A stretch of 64,000 nucleotides of DNA from Sporobacter sp038405045 (GCA_038405045.1 JBBZIV010000003.1:124001-188000), one strand, 5' to 3'; shown: positions 8,478 to 17,222, counted from the stretch's first letter. Numbers and translations: made by a program. The notes: generated from the letters alone by a model not told the origin.

Positions 8478-9278
8478 GTGAAGCCAGTCAGGCATATCGT
8501 TGACACGACGCTGCGAGACGGCGAACAGAGCCCGGGCCTCGTCATGACGCCACGGCAGAAGCTTGACGCCGCCCGGATTCTCGACGCCGCCGGTATCTAT
8601 CAGATTGAGGCCGGCATTCCCGCCGTCGGTAGCGTGGAGATTGATACCATCAGCGCCATCATGGACAGCCGTAAAAATGCCCGCATCTCGGCCTGGAACA
8701 GACTGCGACTGGAGGATTTGCGCCTGTCCGTCTCCTGTCGGCCCGATATTCTGCACATCAGCACGCCCGTTTCCTATGTTCTGATTTACACAAAGCTGAA
8801 AAAGAACAAGAGCTGGGTTATAAAAAATCTCAGCGCCTGCGTGGAGTTTGCCCTTGAGCGCGGCTTTGACGTCACCGTCGGCTTTGAGGATGCGTCGCGC
8901 GCCGACATTACATTTATGGTCACGCTGGCCCAACTGCTCCGGGAGAAGGGCGTCGGCCGCATCCGTTTTGCCGATACCGTCGGCGTTTTGTCGCCTTCCG
9001 GGGCCTTTCAGGCCGTTAAAGAGCTCATCGTCGCAACGGGCATTGACGTTGAATTTCACGCGCACAATGACCTCGGTATGGCTGTTGCCAATACGCTGAC
9101 GGGGGCCGCCGCCGGCGCCGCGTTTATCGACACGACGATCCGCGGCATCGGCGAGCGCGCCGGCAACTGTGATTATTTTAAGTTTGTTCACGCGGCCGCC
9201 GATGTCTATGACCTCGGCATCTCTAAGTTTGACGCCTTTGTCGTCGAGGAAAAAATCGCGTCGCTTCTCTCACTGTGA
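8478..9278 (+). CDS. nifV-alpha: Homocitrate synthase alpha (catalytic) subunit
   Basis: A 266-residue TIM-barrel domain of the DRE-TIM family. The catalytic DTTLRDGEQSPG motif is at residues 9-20 and the divalent-metal HxH (EFHAHNDLGMAVAN) near residue 194, followed by TTIRGIGERAGN. It ends where full-length NifV would begin its C-terminal subdomain, which is present in the upstream gene. The start is GTG (8478) after an AGGGGATGA site. It is the last gene of the nif operon in this window; nifU, nifS, nifX and modABC are not seen downstream. Confidence 0.93.
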   Translation: MKPVRHIVDTTLRDGEQSPGLVMTPRQKLDAARILDAAGIYQIEAGIPAVGSVEIDTISAIMDSRKNARISAWNRLRLEDLRLSVSCRPDILHISTPVSYVLIYTKLKKNKSWVIKNLSACVEFALERGFDVTVGFEDASRADITFMVTLAQLLREKGVGRIRFADTVGVLSPSGAFQAVKELIVATGIDVEFHAHNDLGMAVANTLTGAAAGAAFIDTTIRGIGERAGNCDYFKFVHAAADVYDLGISKFDAFVVEEKIASLLSL

Positions 9279-9329
9279 AGATGCAGAAGGGGCATCGATT
9301 TAACCGCCGTTTTCATACCAGAATCTAAA

Positions 9330-9364
9330 AACCCGGCTTTGTGTTTATCACACGAAGCCGGGTT
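9330..9364 (-). terminator. Intrinsic terminator for the sensor-kinase operon, possibly bidirectional
   Basis: An inverted repeat (AACCCGGCTT...AAGCCGGGTT, extended inward by GTG/CAC) lies between the convergent nif operon and the sensor kinase. The T-run follows the stem when read on the minus strand (TTTTAGATTC), so it best fits the kinase operon. For the plus strand the tail is only weakly T-rich. Confidence 0.75.
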
Positions 9365-9376
9365 CGCTATTTCTAA

Positions 9377-10804
9377 TCATTCATTTTCCGGCTCAACCGT
9401 GTCCAGCTCGAACCAGAATGTGCTGCCACACCCGACATCACTGATAACGCCGAACGCGGCGTTGTGCGCCGTGAGGATACCCTTGACGATCGACAGGCCG
9501 AGGCCCGTTCCGGCAATTCCGCGCTTGTGCGTTTTGTCACCCCGGTAATAGCGCTCCCAGATGTGCTGGCGCTCTCCCTCCGGGATCCCCGGCCCCGTGT
9601 CCTGAACTTCGAAGCGGGCTTTGCCGCCGTGTGTGGAAACGCGGATTGTGATCTTTTTGTCGTCGCCTGAATAGTTGACGGCGTTACCTATCAAATTGTA
9701 AACGGCTTGCTCAATCTGGCGCTCGTCGGCGCAAACGGCACAGCTGTCCGTGCAGTTGCAGTCAAACACATATCCATCCCGTTCCGAGAGCGCCTTGAAA
9801 CGATTTAAAATGACAGAAACCTTATCGCAAAGGTCAAATGTTGTTCGGACCGTTGTTTCCGCGCCCGACTGGATTTTTGACAGGTCGAGAATATCCGAAA
9901 TCAGGGCACTAAGCCTGTCTGCCTCTTCAATGATGACCTCTGTATGAGCATGCCGCTTCTCAGGCTTGTCGCCGGAGACATCACGGATGAGCTCGGCATA
10001 CATTTTCACCATCGTCAGCGGCGTGCGCAGGTCATGAGAGACGTTGGCGATAAGCTCCCGCTGCAGGGTATTCGTTTTTGAAAGCTCCTTCGTCGCGTAA
10101 TTAAGTGCCCCCGCCAGCTGGTTAATCTCCCGATAGCTGCCGCCTTCAAACGTCACGCCGTAGTCACCTCCGGCCAGCTGTTCGGCACTTTTCGTCAGGT
10201 TTGAAATCGGCCGCGACAGGCGAGACGCAATCAGCAGGGAAATACCGGCTGATAAAACAAGCGCGGCGGCCAGCACAATGAACAGCTGCACCTGCAAAAG
10301 GGCTGCCGGGGAATCGTCTAAATTAATCTGCGCGCTGACAACGAGATATTTGCCCGCGCCGGACTGACTGGGCAGTGTGATGCCATAGTACAGAAGTTTC
10401 CCATTCCCGTGCGGCAGATTCTCGATATACGATTGTTTGCCGTCAGTACTGTTTTTAAGCCTTGTTACAAAGTCGGTGACACCCAATTCATCCCGCAGCG
10501 GGATTTCAGCAGGCTTATTCATGGTATATTTCATCATGCCGTTTTCATCGAAAAAACGGACCGATATCCCGGCGGCGAAATACTGTCCGCCGAGCGCGGC
10601 GGCCAGCTCCCCGGCGGCATCGGCCGATGCAATATCCTCCGCCGCTTTTTGCAGCTCCTTCAGCTTCGTCTGCGTGTAAAAGCTGTTTAAAAAGACGATT
10701 TGCATTAGCCACAGCGCCGTCATGATGACGGCCGTAAAAACGATGAAATAGCCCCAAATCCGAACGCGGAGGCTTCCGGCCTTCCCTTTTTCAAATCGTC
10801 TCAT
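9377..10804 (-). CDS. Two-component sensor histidine kinase
   Basis: Membrane sensor of about 475 residues. There is a TM segment near residues 18-40, an extracellular domain (about 41-170), a second TM (about 173-195), HAMP, the HisKA box ANVSHDLRTPL with the phospho-acceptor His at 257, and a HATPase_c domain (NLIGNAVNYSG, DTGPGIP, GTGLGLSIV). A GTG at 10807 is an alternative start; ATG 10804 overlaps the response-regulator stop, so the pair is translationally coupled. The signal is unknown. The adjacent divergent glycosyltransferase and GtrA genes suggest control of envelope glycan modification (inference). Confidence 0.95.
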   Translation of the reverse strand: MRRFEKGKAGSLRVRIWGYFIVFTAVIMTALWLMQIVFLNSFYTQTKLKELQKAAEDIASADAAGELAAALGGQYFAAGISVRFFDENGMMKYTMNKPAEIPLRDELGVTDFVTRLKNSTDGKQSYIENLPHGNGKLLYYGITLPSQSGAGKYLVVSAQINLDDSPAALLQVQLFIVLAAALVLSAGISLLIASRLSRPISNLTKSAEQLAGGDYGVTFEGGSYREINQLAGALNYATKELSKTNTLQRELIANVSHDLRTPLTMVKMYAELIRDVSGDKPEKRHAHTEVIIEEADRLSALISDILDLSKIQSGAETTVRTTFDLCDKVSVILNRFKALSERDGYVFDCNCTDSCAVCADERQIEQAVYNLIGNAVNYSGDDKKITIRVSTHGGKARFEVQDTGPGIPEGERQHIWERYYRGDKTHKRGIAGTGLGLSIVKGILTAHNAAFGVISDVGCGSTFWFELDTVEPENE

Positions 10805-11484
10805 CACTCGTCTGCCTCAAATTTGTAGCCGACGCCGCGCAGCGTGACGATGAAGTCCTTATACGGCCCCAAACTGGATCGAAGCATTTTGATATGCGAA
10901 TCTACCGTCCGATCGTCCCCATAATAGTCGTATCCCCAAACCTCGGTCAACAGCTTTTCCCTGGACAGGGCTATGTTCCTGTTGCGCACGAGAAAGAAAA
11001 GCAGATCGGTTTCCTTCGGCGTCAGCTCCGCTTTCTTCCGATCGACAAGGACGCAGCGGCCGGAAAAATCAATCTCCAAGCCCTTAACGATTACCTTCTC
11101 AACGCTGGGCTGTTCCTGATGTCCCTGACGGCGCGTGATGATCACATGAACGCGCGCCATAACCTCCTTCGGCGAAAACGGCTTGACGACATAGTCGTCG
11201 ATGCCGACCTCAAACCCGAAGAGCTTATCGTATTCCTCGCCCCTGGCCGATAGCATCAGCACCGGAATGTCTTTATATTTCCTGATTTCCTTGCAGGCGG
11301 AAAACCCGTCAAGCTTCGGCATCATCACGTCCATGATCGCAAGGTCGAAATCCTGCTCCCGGCACAGGCGAACGGCTTCCATCCCGTCAGCAGCCTCGAC
11401 AACGGTGTGATTTTCAAACTCGGCGTATTCACGGAGCCCTTCCCGGATTTTCTGTTCATCATCCACAATGAGAATATGCGCCAT
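10804..11484 (-). CDS. OmpR/PhoB-family response regulator
   Basis: 226 residues: receiver domain (IVDDEQ acidic pair at the N-terminus, phospho-acceptor D52 in IMDVMMPKLDG, conserved K in DDYVVKPF) and a winged-helix DNA-binding domain (LTPKETDLLFFLVRN, GYDYYGDDRTVDSHI). The reading frame is open further upstream, but ATG 11484 has an AGGGG site and starts exactly at the family N-terminus (MAHILIVDDE). It is first in an operon with the histidine kinase. Its 233-bp upstream region is shared with the divergent glycosyltransferase gene. Confidence 0.96.
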   Translation of the reverse strand: MAHILIVDDEQKIREGLREYAEFENHTVVEAADGMEAVRLCREQDFDLAIMDVMMPKLDGFSACKEIRKYKDIPVLMLSARGEEYDKLFGFEVGIDDYVVKPFSPKEVMARVHVIITRRQGHQEQPSVEKVIVKGLEIDFSGRCVLVDRKKAELTPKETDLLFFLVRNRNIALSREKLLTEVWGYDYYGDDRTVDSHIKMLRSSLGPYKDFIVTLRGVGYKFEADE

Positions 11485-11717
11485 AAAACCCCTCTTTTCT
11501 GCGCTTGTGCCCACGATACGCTTCTCATGTGTGGGCCGTGTGATACCCCTGCGGAAGTCAGATGAAATTCGCTGCCGTCTGCTGGCATCACCGGCGTCAA
11601 GAAAGCCGCCGCGCAAAAGCGGCCACGACGGCCTTCACAAATATTTCAGCCGGTTTCCATGGTGTTTACACAGACGTGCACCATAATAGGCTCATCACGT
11701 AAAGGGGTGCTGACACG

Positions 11718-13871
11718 ATGACTTTACTGTCGCAAAAAAACAGCTTTCCGGCATTTCTAAAGAAAAACTGGCATCTGCTCGCGTTGGCGCTCATCGCCCT
11801 ACTGTCCTTCGGGCTGAATTTTTATGCCATTTCCAAAGTCGGCTATGGCAACGCTTATTATGCCGCGGCCATCAAAAGCATGACGGAGAGCTTTAAAAAC
11901 TTCTTTTTTGTGTCGTTTGATCCGGCTGGGCTCGTTTCGGTCGACAAGCCGCCGCTTGGGCTTTGGGTGCAAGCCGTTTTTGTTCTCATTTTCGGCTATC
12001 ACGGCTGGGCGATGCTGCTGCCGCAAGCGTTGTCAGCCACCGGCGGCTGCCTGCTCCTGTACGCCCTGATAAAAAAATATTTCGGGCGCGTGTCCGGTCT
12101 CATCGCGGCGCTCGTCTTCGCACTGACCCCCGCCGTCGTCGTCGCGGCCCGGAACAACACAATGGACATGCAGCTCATCTTTGTCTTGCTCGTCGCCGTC
12201 TGGTTTTTGTTTAAGGCGATCGATACGTCGAAATGGCGATTTTTGTTTATCTGCGCTGTATTTGTCGGTCTTGGGTTCAACGTTAAAATGCTGCAGGCCT
12301 ATATGATTCTCCCCGCCGTCGTCATTGTCTATCTCGTCTTCGCCAAAGAGAAGTTTTTGAAACGTCTCGCCGCGGGTGTTATCAGTCTGGTCATTATGGC
12401 TGCAATCTCATTTGCCTGGGTCCTGGCCGTTGACCTCACGCCAACCAGCCAACGCCCTTATGTCGGCAGCTCCACAAATAACACCGTTTTTGAACTGATC
12501 ATCGGGCATAACGGCACCGAACGGCTTTTTGGCTCAGGCGGCGGCAGCCGTCCTTCCGGTGCTTTTAGCGGCGATGATGGTGCTGTTCAGCGCCCGCGAG
12601 GCGCCATAAACGGGCCGAACGGCAGCCCCGGCAGCGCTTTGAACGGTAATTTACCCAATACCCAGTCAGGCGCGACGCTTCGTGACACAACAGCAGTAGG
12701 CAACACCGGGCAAAACGCCAATGCAACGGGTGTGGCAGGCCCTTCTCAAGCCGACGGCAACAGCCAAATGCCGCCGGATGGTTTTGAAGGGCAGCTAAAC
12801 GGCCATAATTCTGTGAATGGCAACCCCATGGGCGGCGGCGGCAATGAAATCGGCACGCCCGGCGTTCTGCGCCTTTGGAGCACAAGCCTTTACGGGCAGG
12901 CCTCGTGGCTTATTGTCCTTACCCTGTTCTGTGTTCTCGCAAAACTTGGCAAATTTAATTTAAAACAGTTAACGGCAAAACAGGCCATGCTCGTTTTCTG
13001 GATCGTGTGGCTCGTGACGATGGTGGTGTTTTTCAGCTTCGCCGGGTTCTGGCACCGGTATTATCTCTGCATGGTCGCGCCGGGCGTTGCCGGGCTCGTT
13101 GGAATCGGGCTGCCGGAAATGGTGCGCGCCTTCCGGGAAAAGCGGGGCTGGAAGCAGCTGCTGCTGCCGATATCTCTCCTCACCACGTTTGCGCTTGAAA
13201 TCATATTTGTCTGGCATTATGAGGCCGTCAGAACATGGCTTGTCCCGGTGATGCTTGTTCCGGCTGTGGGGGCTGCAATTGTGATGGCTGCTCATGCTAT
13301 CCGGCCGCAGAAGCTGCTTGCCGTCATTTCCGGCGGCCTCACGCTCCTGTCGCTGCTTGTCGCGCCGTTTTACTGGTCGCTCACGGTCGTTCTCTACGTG
13401 GAGCAGAATTCAACGCTGCCTTACGCCGGGCCGGAGCTCGCTTCAACGGCGGAAATCCGCGGCATGACGCCCAATCAGGAGGTGCTGACAACGGGGGACA
13501 GCGGTACGCTTGCACTTGAAGCGTATCTCGTCGCGCACTACAAAGAAGGCACCTATCTTGTCGTCTCACAGCGGGCAAATGACGTTGCGCAGTTCATCGT
13601 CGACACCGGCCTTCCGGCCGTTGCCTACGGCGGATTTCTAGGGTCGGATAACGCCATGACGCTTGAGAGCCTCAAAGAGCTTGTCGCGGAGGGCAAAGTC
13701 ACCTATTTCCTGATAACCGGCCAATCAGGCGGCAATTCCGAGCTCACTTCATACGTCAAAGAAAACGCGACATTGATTGACGCCTCTTTATATCAGGGAT
13801 CAACACAACAGGCGACAGACGACAAAACGTCAACCGGCATTTCCGGCGCAGCCCTCTACCTGTTTGGCTGA
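11718..13871 (+). CDS. PMT/ArnT-type membrane glycosyltransferase (YkcB-like)
   Basis: 717-residue polytopic membrane protein of the GT39/GT83 clan, which moves sugars from polyprenyl-phosphate donors onto envelope acceptors on the outer face. The N-terminal half has the conserved VDKPPLGLWVQ motif and about eight TM helices. A glycine/asparagine-rich low-complexity stretch (about residues 270-385) separates it from a second group of TM helices, and the last about 120 residues form a soluble domain. This layout resembles Bacillus YkcB. A good AAAGGGGTG site precedes the ATG. Substrate is not readable from sequence. It is divergent from a two-component system and followed 29 bp later by a GtrA-like gene. 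Confidence 0.88.
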   Translation: MTLLSQKNSFPAFLKKNWHLLALALIALLSFGLNFYAISKVGYGNAYYAAAIKSMTESFKNFFFVSFDPAGLVSVDKPPLGLWVQAVFVLIFGYHGWAMLLPQALSATGGCLLLYALIKKYFGRVSGLIAALVFALTPAVVVAARNNTMDMQLIFVLLVAVWFLFKAIDTSKWRFLFICAVFVGLGFNVKMLQAYMILPAVVIVYLVFAKEKFLKRLAAGVISLVIMAAISFAWVLAVDLTPTSQRPYVGSSTNNTVFELIIGHNGTERLFGSGGGSRPSGAFSGDDGAVQRPRGAINGPNGSPGSALNGNLPNTQSGATLRDTTAVGNTGQNANATGVAGPSQADGNSQMPPDGFEGQLNGHNSVNGNPMGGGGNEIGTPGVLRLWSTSLYGQASWLIVLTLFCVLAKLGKFNLKQLTAKQAMLVFWIVWLVTMVVFFSFAGFWHRYYLCMVAPGVAGLVGIGLPEMVRAFREKRGWKQLLLPISLLTTFALEIIFVWHYEAVRTWLVPVMLVPAVGAAIVMAAHAIRPQKLLAVISGGLTLLSLLVAPFYWSLTVVLYVEQNSTLPYAGPELASTAEIRGMTPNQEVLTTGDSGTLALEAYLVAHYKEGTYLVVSQRANDVAQFIVDTGLPAVAYGGFLGSDNAMTLESLKELVAEGKVTYFLITGQSGGNSELTSYVKENATLIDASLYQGSTQQATDDKTSTGISGAALYLFG

Positions 13872-13900
13872 AAGCCCTCGTACACAAGGAGAAACATCAC

Positions 13901-14368
13901 ATGCTGCGAAAACTGTTTGTCAATACAGCGCTACGCCAATTTTTAAGCTACGCAATCGTCGGCGGTACTGCAACCGTCGTGGAATGGGCGCTCTTTTGGT
14001 ATTTCGTCTACCCCCTGAAATGGCATCAGAACGTCGGGCTTGCTGTCGCCTATATTATCTCAACACTCGTCAACATGCTTCTCGGCCGTGTTTTAACCTT
14101 TCGGCACGCGCGCGTCGTCGGCCATAGCACAAGCCGGGCTGTCAACGCCGCAAAGGAAACGGCGCTTATCTATCTCGTCAGCGCTGTCGGCTGCGTCTTG
14201 AATATTCTGCTGTTAGATTTGTTTACCGATATCTTTCATATGGGTGCTATGCCATCCAAAGTCCTCGTCACCGCTGTGATGCTTTTCGTCAATTTTTTTG
14301 CCCGAAAGCTCGGCATCTACCGTGACAGGCCGGGATTCGCCCCAGGCGCGGGCGGTGCGCCTTCCTAG
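13901..14368 (+). CDS. GtrA-like four-TM protein
   Basis: 155 residues with four predicted TM helices (roughly 15-35, 42-62, 88-108 and 118-140) and the GtrA features: FLSYAIVGGTATVVEW at the N-terminus, NMLLGRVLTF, and KVLVTAVMLFVNFFARKLGIY at the end. GtrA proteins are thought to flip undecaprenyl-phosphate-linked sugars, supplying donors for PMT-type transferases such as the gene just upstream. An AAGGAG site precedes the ATG. Its stop codon directly abuts the stop of the convergent MFS gene, with no bases between. Confidence 0.88.
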   Translation: MLRKLFVNTALRQFLSYAIVGGTATVVEWALFWYFVYPLKWHQNVGLAVAYIISTLVNMLLGRVLTFRHARVVGHSTSRAVNAAKETALIYLVSAVGCVLNILLLDLFTDIFHMGAMPSKVLVTAVMLFVNFFARKLGIYRDRPGFAPGAGGAPS

Positions 14369-15802
14369 TTAACCCGCATCGTCGAGCCTTCGATCGTCAA
14401 GGCGGCAGCGGACGGCGCGCGTTAAGCTGATGACGGCGGCCGCCAATGTGCAAGCGGCGCTGAAAAGGAAAATGACGGACAGGCCGTGCACAAACATCCC
14501 TGCGTCAAAAGTGCCTGTCAGGTTGTTGATATTAAGTTTCGTGACGAACGAGAAAATTAAAACGGAAAATGTCGTCCCCGAGACAAGGCCAAGATTACGG
14601 AACAGCGCGTTTGCCCCGCCCGCAATCCCAAGCTGCGCGCGCGGCACGCAGCCCATGATGCTTGAATTGTTGGGCGACTGGAAAATCGACATCCCCGCCC
14701 CAAGAATAATCAGCAAAACGACGATTTTAAGAACACTGCTTGACGCATTCAGTGTTGTAAGCACCAGAAAAGCTGCCGTAGAAATCACCGTTCCGGCCAC
14801 TGTCAGCGGTCTGTAGGAAATATGGTCGGACAGCCAGCCGCTCAGCGGTGCGACAACCGCCATTGTCAGCGGATAGGCGGAAATAACAAGCCCAGCCTTG
14901 AGCGGGTCAAACTTCAGAACATCCTGCAGATAAAACGGCACGAAAAGCATTGTGGCGTTAATAGCAATAAAAACGAGATAGGCGGCCGTTAAACCAAAGG
15001 AGAACTCGTGCAGCCGGAACAGGCCGAGATCCAGCAAGGGGTTTTTTGCCCGCTGCTCCGTCCGGATAAAAAGCCATAGGCCAAGTACCGCTATCAAAAC
15101 AGCGGGAATCAGCGAGATTGTTGGGATGCGGCCTTCCTGAACGAAAAGCAGCCCAAGAAATAATACGAGCAGGGAAAAGCTAAATAGCAGCGTGCCTCTG
15201 ACGTCAAACGTCACGGGCGACGGCCTGTTTACAGACGCCGGAATAATAAAAATCGTCGCGCCAAACCCGAAGACCCCGATGGGAATATTGATTAAAAAGA
15301 TGGATGGCCAGCCAAACATGCCGACGAGAATACCCCCAAGACTCGGCCCGACAAGGCTGCCGAGCGCCACCATCGTTCCGACGAAGCCGAGCGCCCTGCC
15401 GCGCTCTGTCGGCGGGAAAGCTTCCGTCACGATGGCCTGTGAGAGCGCCATCATAGCCGACGCCCCGATGGCTTGTACGACTCTGGAGATGACAAGCAGT
15501 GTTAGCGTACCTGAAAAGCTGCAAAAAGCCGAGCCGATGGAAAAGACAATAAACCCGGCGGCGAAGATGCTCTTCTTGCCGAAGAGATCGGCAATTTTGC
15601 CCCAAATGAGGAGCATGATGGCAATGGTGAGGAAATAAGCCGTTACAACCCACTGAATCGCGTCGATTGACACATGCAGCTGGCTTGACATGATTGGCAG
15701 GCCGATGTTGACAATGCTGCCGTCCAGCGTCGCCATAAATGTCGACACGGACGTGATGCCAAGAATGAGCCATTTTCTGTTATTGGATTCATTTTTATTC
15801 AA
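14369..15802 (-). CDS. MFS multidrug exporter, DHA2 (EmrB/QacA) family
   Basis: 477-residue transporter with about 14 TM helices, expected to export drugs or other amphiphiles by proton antiport. MFS motif A is visible (GKIADLFGKKSIF), as is an antiporter motif C region (ALGSLVGPSLGGILVG) and the early D in TLDGSIVNIGLP typical of DHA2. The start is TTG (15802), 8 bp after GGAGG. It lies 28 bp downstream of a small coiled-coil gene on the same strand, which may share its transcript. The substrate cannot be inferred. Confidence 0.92.
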   Translation of the reverse strand: MNKNESNNRKWLILGITSVSTFMATLDGSIVNIGLPIMSSQLHVSIDAIQWVVTAYFLTIAIMLLIWGKIADLFGKKSIFAAGFIVFSIGSAFCSFSGTLTLLVISRVVQAIGASAMMALSQAIVTEAFPPTERGRALGFVGTMVALGSLVGPSLGGILVGMFGWPSIFLINIPIGVFGFGATIFIIPASVNRPSPVTFDVRGTLLFSFSLLVLFLGLLFVQEGRIPTISLIPAVLIAVLGLWLFIRTEQRAKNPLLDLGLFRLHEFSFGLTAAYLVFIAINATMLFVPFYLQDVLKFDPLKAGLVISAYPLTMAVVAPLSGWLSDHISYRPLTVAGTVISTAAFLVLTTLNASSSVLKIVVLLIILGAGMSIFQSPNNSSIMGCVPRAQLGIAGGANALFRNLGLVSGTTFSVLIFSFVTKLNINNLTGTFDAGMFVHGLSVIFLFSAACTLAAAVISLTRAVRCRLDDRRLDDAG

Positions 15803-15830
15803 AGGGTCGTCCTCCGGCGGTGTGCATTGT

Positions 15831-16043
15831 CTATGCTTTTTCCTGAATCAGCTTTTCAAGAAGCGCGATTTCTTCTTTAATTTCATTCAGTTCCCGCTCA
15901 TATTTCTTAACAAGATTTCCGGGCAGATGGATATTGCCCTGCCCTAAAATGATCATTCTCTCTTCCGAAACTTCTTCCAGCAAGTCCTGCTTTTCCGATA
16001 ACTTTTCCCGGAGCTCTTCCAAGCCCATATTTTCGTAAGACAT
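15831..16043 (-). CDS. Small coiled-coil protein, unknown function
   Basis: 70 residues, rich in Glu/Lys/Leu, with two heptad-like stretches (residues about 6-30 and 42-68: LREKLSEKQDLLEEV and KYERELNEIKEEIALLEKLI) joined by a short GQGNIHLPG turn, so it should form a helical hairpin. No catalytic motif. The ATG at 16043 has an excellent GGAGGGGGTG site; an upstream in-frame extension is not needed. It precedes the MFS exporter by 28 bp. I do not recognise the family. Confidence 0.7.
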   Translation of the reverse strand: MSYENMGLEELREKLSEKQDLLEEVSEERMIILGQGNIHLPGNLVKKYERELNEIKEEIALLEKLIQEKA

Positions 16044-16124
16044 AACAGCACCCCCTCCGGATATATTGTTCCTATCATAGCAAAAAATAGGCCCTTTCAC
16101 AAGAAACAGCCTAACAGAATTTTT

Positions 16125-16157
16125 AAACCGGCGCGAGGCGTTTACCCGCGCCGGTTT
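16125..16157 (-). terminator. Stem-loop downstream of WYL regulator, weak terminator candidate
   Basis: A perfect 11-bp inverted repeat (AAACCGGCGCG ... CGCGCCGGTTT) with an 11-nt loop lies 16 bp past the WYL gene stop. There is no proper T-run after the stem on the minus strand, so termination is plausible but unproven. Confidence 0.5.
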
Positions 16158-16172
16158 ACGACGATCGCTTTA

Positions 16173-17159
16173 TCACCGATACTGCCGAACAATGGTATCC
16201 AAATGCGCCGCCATTTTCTCAACAACGGACGGTGGGGACAAGATTTTTGCCTCGTCTCCGAAGCTGATGACCCAGGCTAAAAATTGCGGGCTGACGGCAA
16301 CGCTTATCTGAAATTCAAACCGCTCATCGTCTGACGACGTAACGATGATTTCCTTGCCGAAGCGGTCAATTACCGCGCCGATAAAACGGTTGGAAAACTG
16401 CAGGCGCACCGTTTCTTCTTGTCCGCCGAACATGGAGAACAGCTTTTTTGCGTAGACGGCAATATCAAGGTTTTTAAAATGCTCCTGCCCAAGGCGCATT
16501 GCCTCCGTCACCAGAATGTCGGTCATTTTGTCAACCCTGAAATGCTTAATCCTATCGGCCTTTGCGTCAAACCCGACCATGTAATAATTTTCGTCGTCCC
16601 AAGTCAGTGCATAGGGGCTGATAACGTACCGTTCGCCGTTACGCCTGAAAACACGCTCTTTCGTGACGGTAAATTCAAAATACTTAAAGCTGATCATTTT
16701 ATTGTCGCTGATACCGGCGTGAATTTTGTCAACATTGTAGTAGATGCTCTCATTCATCGTCTTAATCCGGTTTGACACGAAAACCTGCCGCTGCAGAGAC
16801 TGCCCCTCATAGGCGCTGCAGAGGCTTTCGATTTTTTTAATCAGCTCAATCGACTTTTTGTGTGTGATAAACTTGGAGGACTGGACGCTGTCAACAAGAA
16901 GCTTGAGCTCCGGCAGCTCAAACGTTCTGCCAGAAAGATAATAACCGGTTGTTTTCCCACGGACGCTGACAATATCAAGGCCGAACAGTTTAAGCGCTTC
17001 AAGATCATCGTAAATGCTTTTGCGCTCGGCGCTGACGTCGTAGAAAGCGAGCTGGCGAATCAGTTCCTGAACGGTCAGCACGTGATGTTCATCCGTTTTT
17101 TCTTCGAAGATGCTTTTCAGGTACAGCAGCTTGAGCTTTTGATTGGCTGATTTCGCCAT
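16173..17159 (-). CDS. HTH-WYL transcriptional regulator (YafY-like)
   Basis: 328 residues. The N-terminal winged helix (about 1-75; LTVQELIRQL, RKSIYDDLEALK) is followed by a WYL ligand-sensing domain (about 135-215; KMISFKYFEF, YVISPYALTWDDENYYMVGFDAKADRIKHFRVDKM) and a WCX-type C-terminus (VRLQFSNRFIGAVIDRFG). ATG 17159 is chosen because GGAGGTG is 7 bp upstream; a GTG six bases earlier would overlap the ribosome-binding site. WYL proteins often respond to nucleic-acid or nucleotide ligands. The target is unknown; neighbouring small genes are candidates. Confidence 0.9.
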   Translation of the reverse strand: MAKSANQKLKLLYLKSIFEEKTDEHHVLTVQELIRQLAFYDVSAERKSIYDDLEALKLFGLDIVSVRGKTTGYYLSGRTFELPELKLLVDSVQSSKFITHKKSIELIKKIESLCSAYEGQSLQRQVFVSNRIKTMNESIYYNVDKIHAGISDNKMISFKYFEFTVTKERVFRRNGERYVISPYALTWDDENYYMVGFDAKADRIKHFRVDKMTDILVTEAMRLGQEHFKNLDIAVYAKKLFSMFGGQEETVRLQFSNRFIGAVIDRFGKEIIVTSSDDERFEFQISVAVSPQFLAWVISFGDEAKILSPPSVVEKMAAHLDTIVRQYR

Positions 17160-17181
17160 TGCCACACCTCCTTATTTTGTC

Positions 17182-17210
17182 ATTATACAGGATCGTGCTG
17201 CCCGGCACAA
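17182..17210 (-). promoter_or_regulatory. Sigma-A promoter for the WYL regulator gene
   Basis: Read on the minus strand: TTGTGC, 17-bp spacer, TATAAT, placing the transcript start about 15 bp upstream of the GGAGGTG site of the WYL gene. The perfect -10 and ideal spacing make it convincing. Confidence 0.75.
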
Positions 17211-17222
17211 CGCCGGAATCCT

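Noticed and set aside
8349..9191. 280-codon open frame antisense to nifV-alpha
   Set aside because: Opposite strand to a clear homocitrate synthase gene; composition is a shadow of the coding strand, and no domain is visible.
7509..9278. A frameshift splitting one nifV gene
   Set aside because: Each part has its own start and ribosome-binding site, they are in C-to-N order relative to a normal NifV, and the same two-subunit arrangement is known in C. pasteurianum.
15192..15638. Open frames on the opposite strand of the MFS exporter
   Set aside because: These frames reflect the antisense of TM-helix codons; no site or family supports them.
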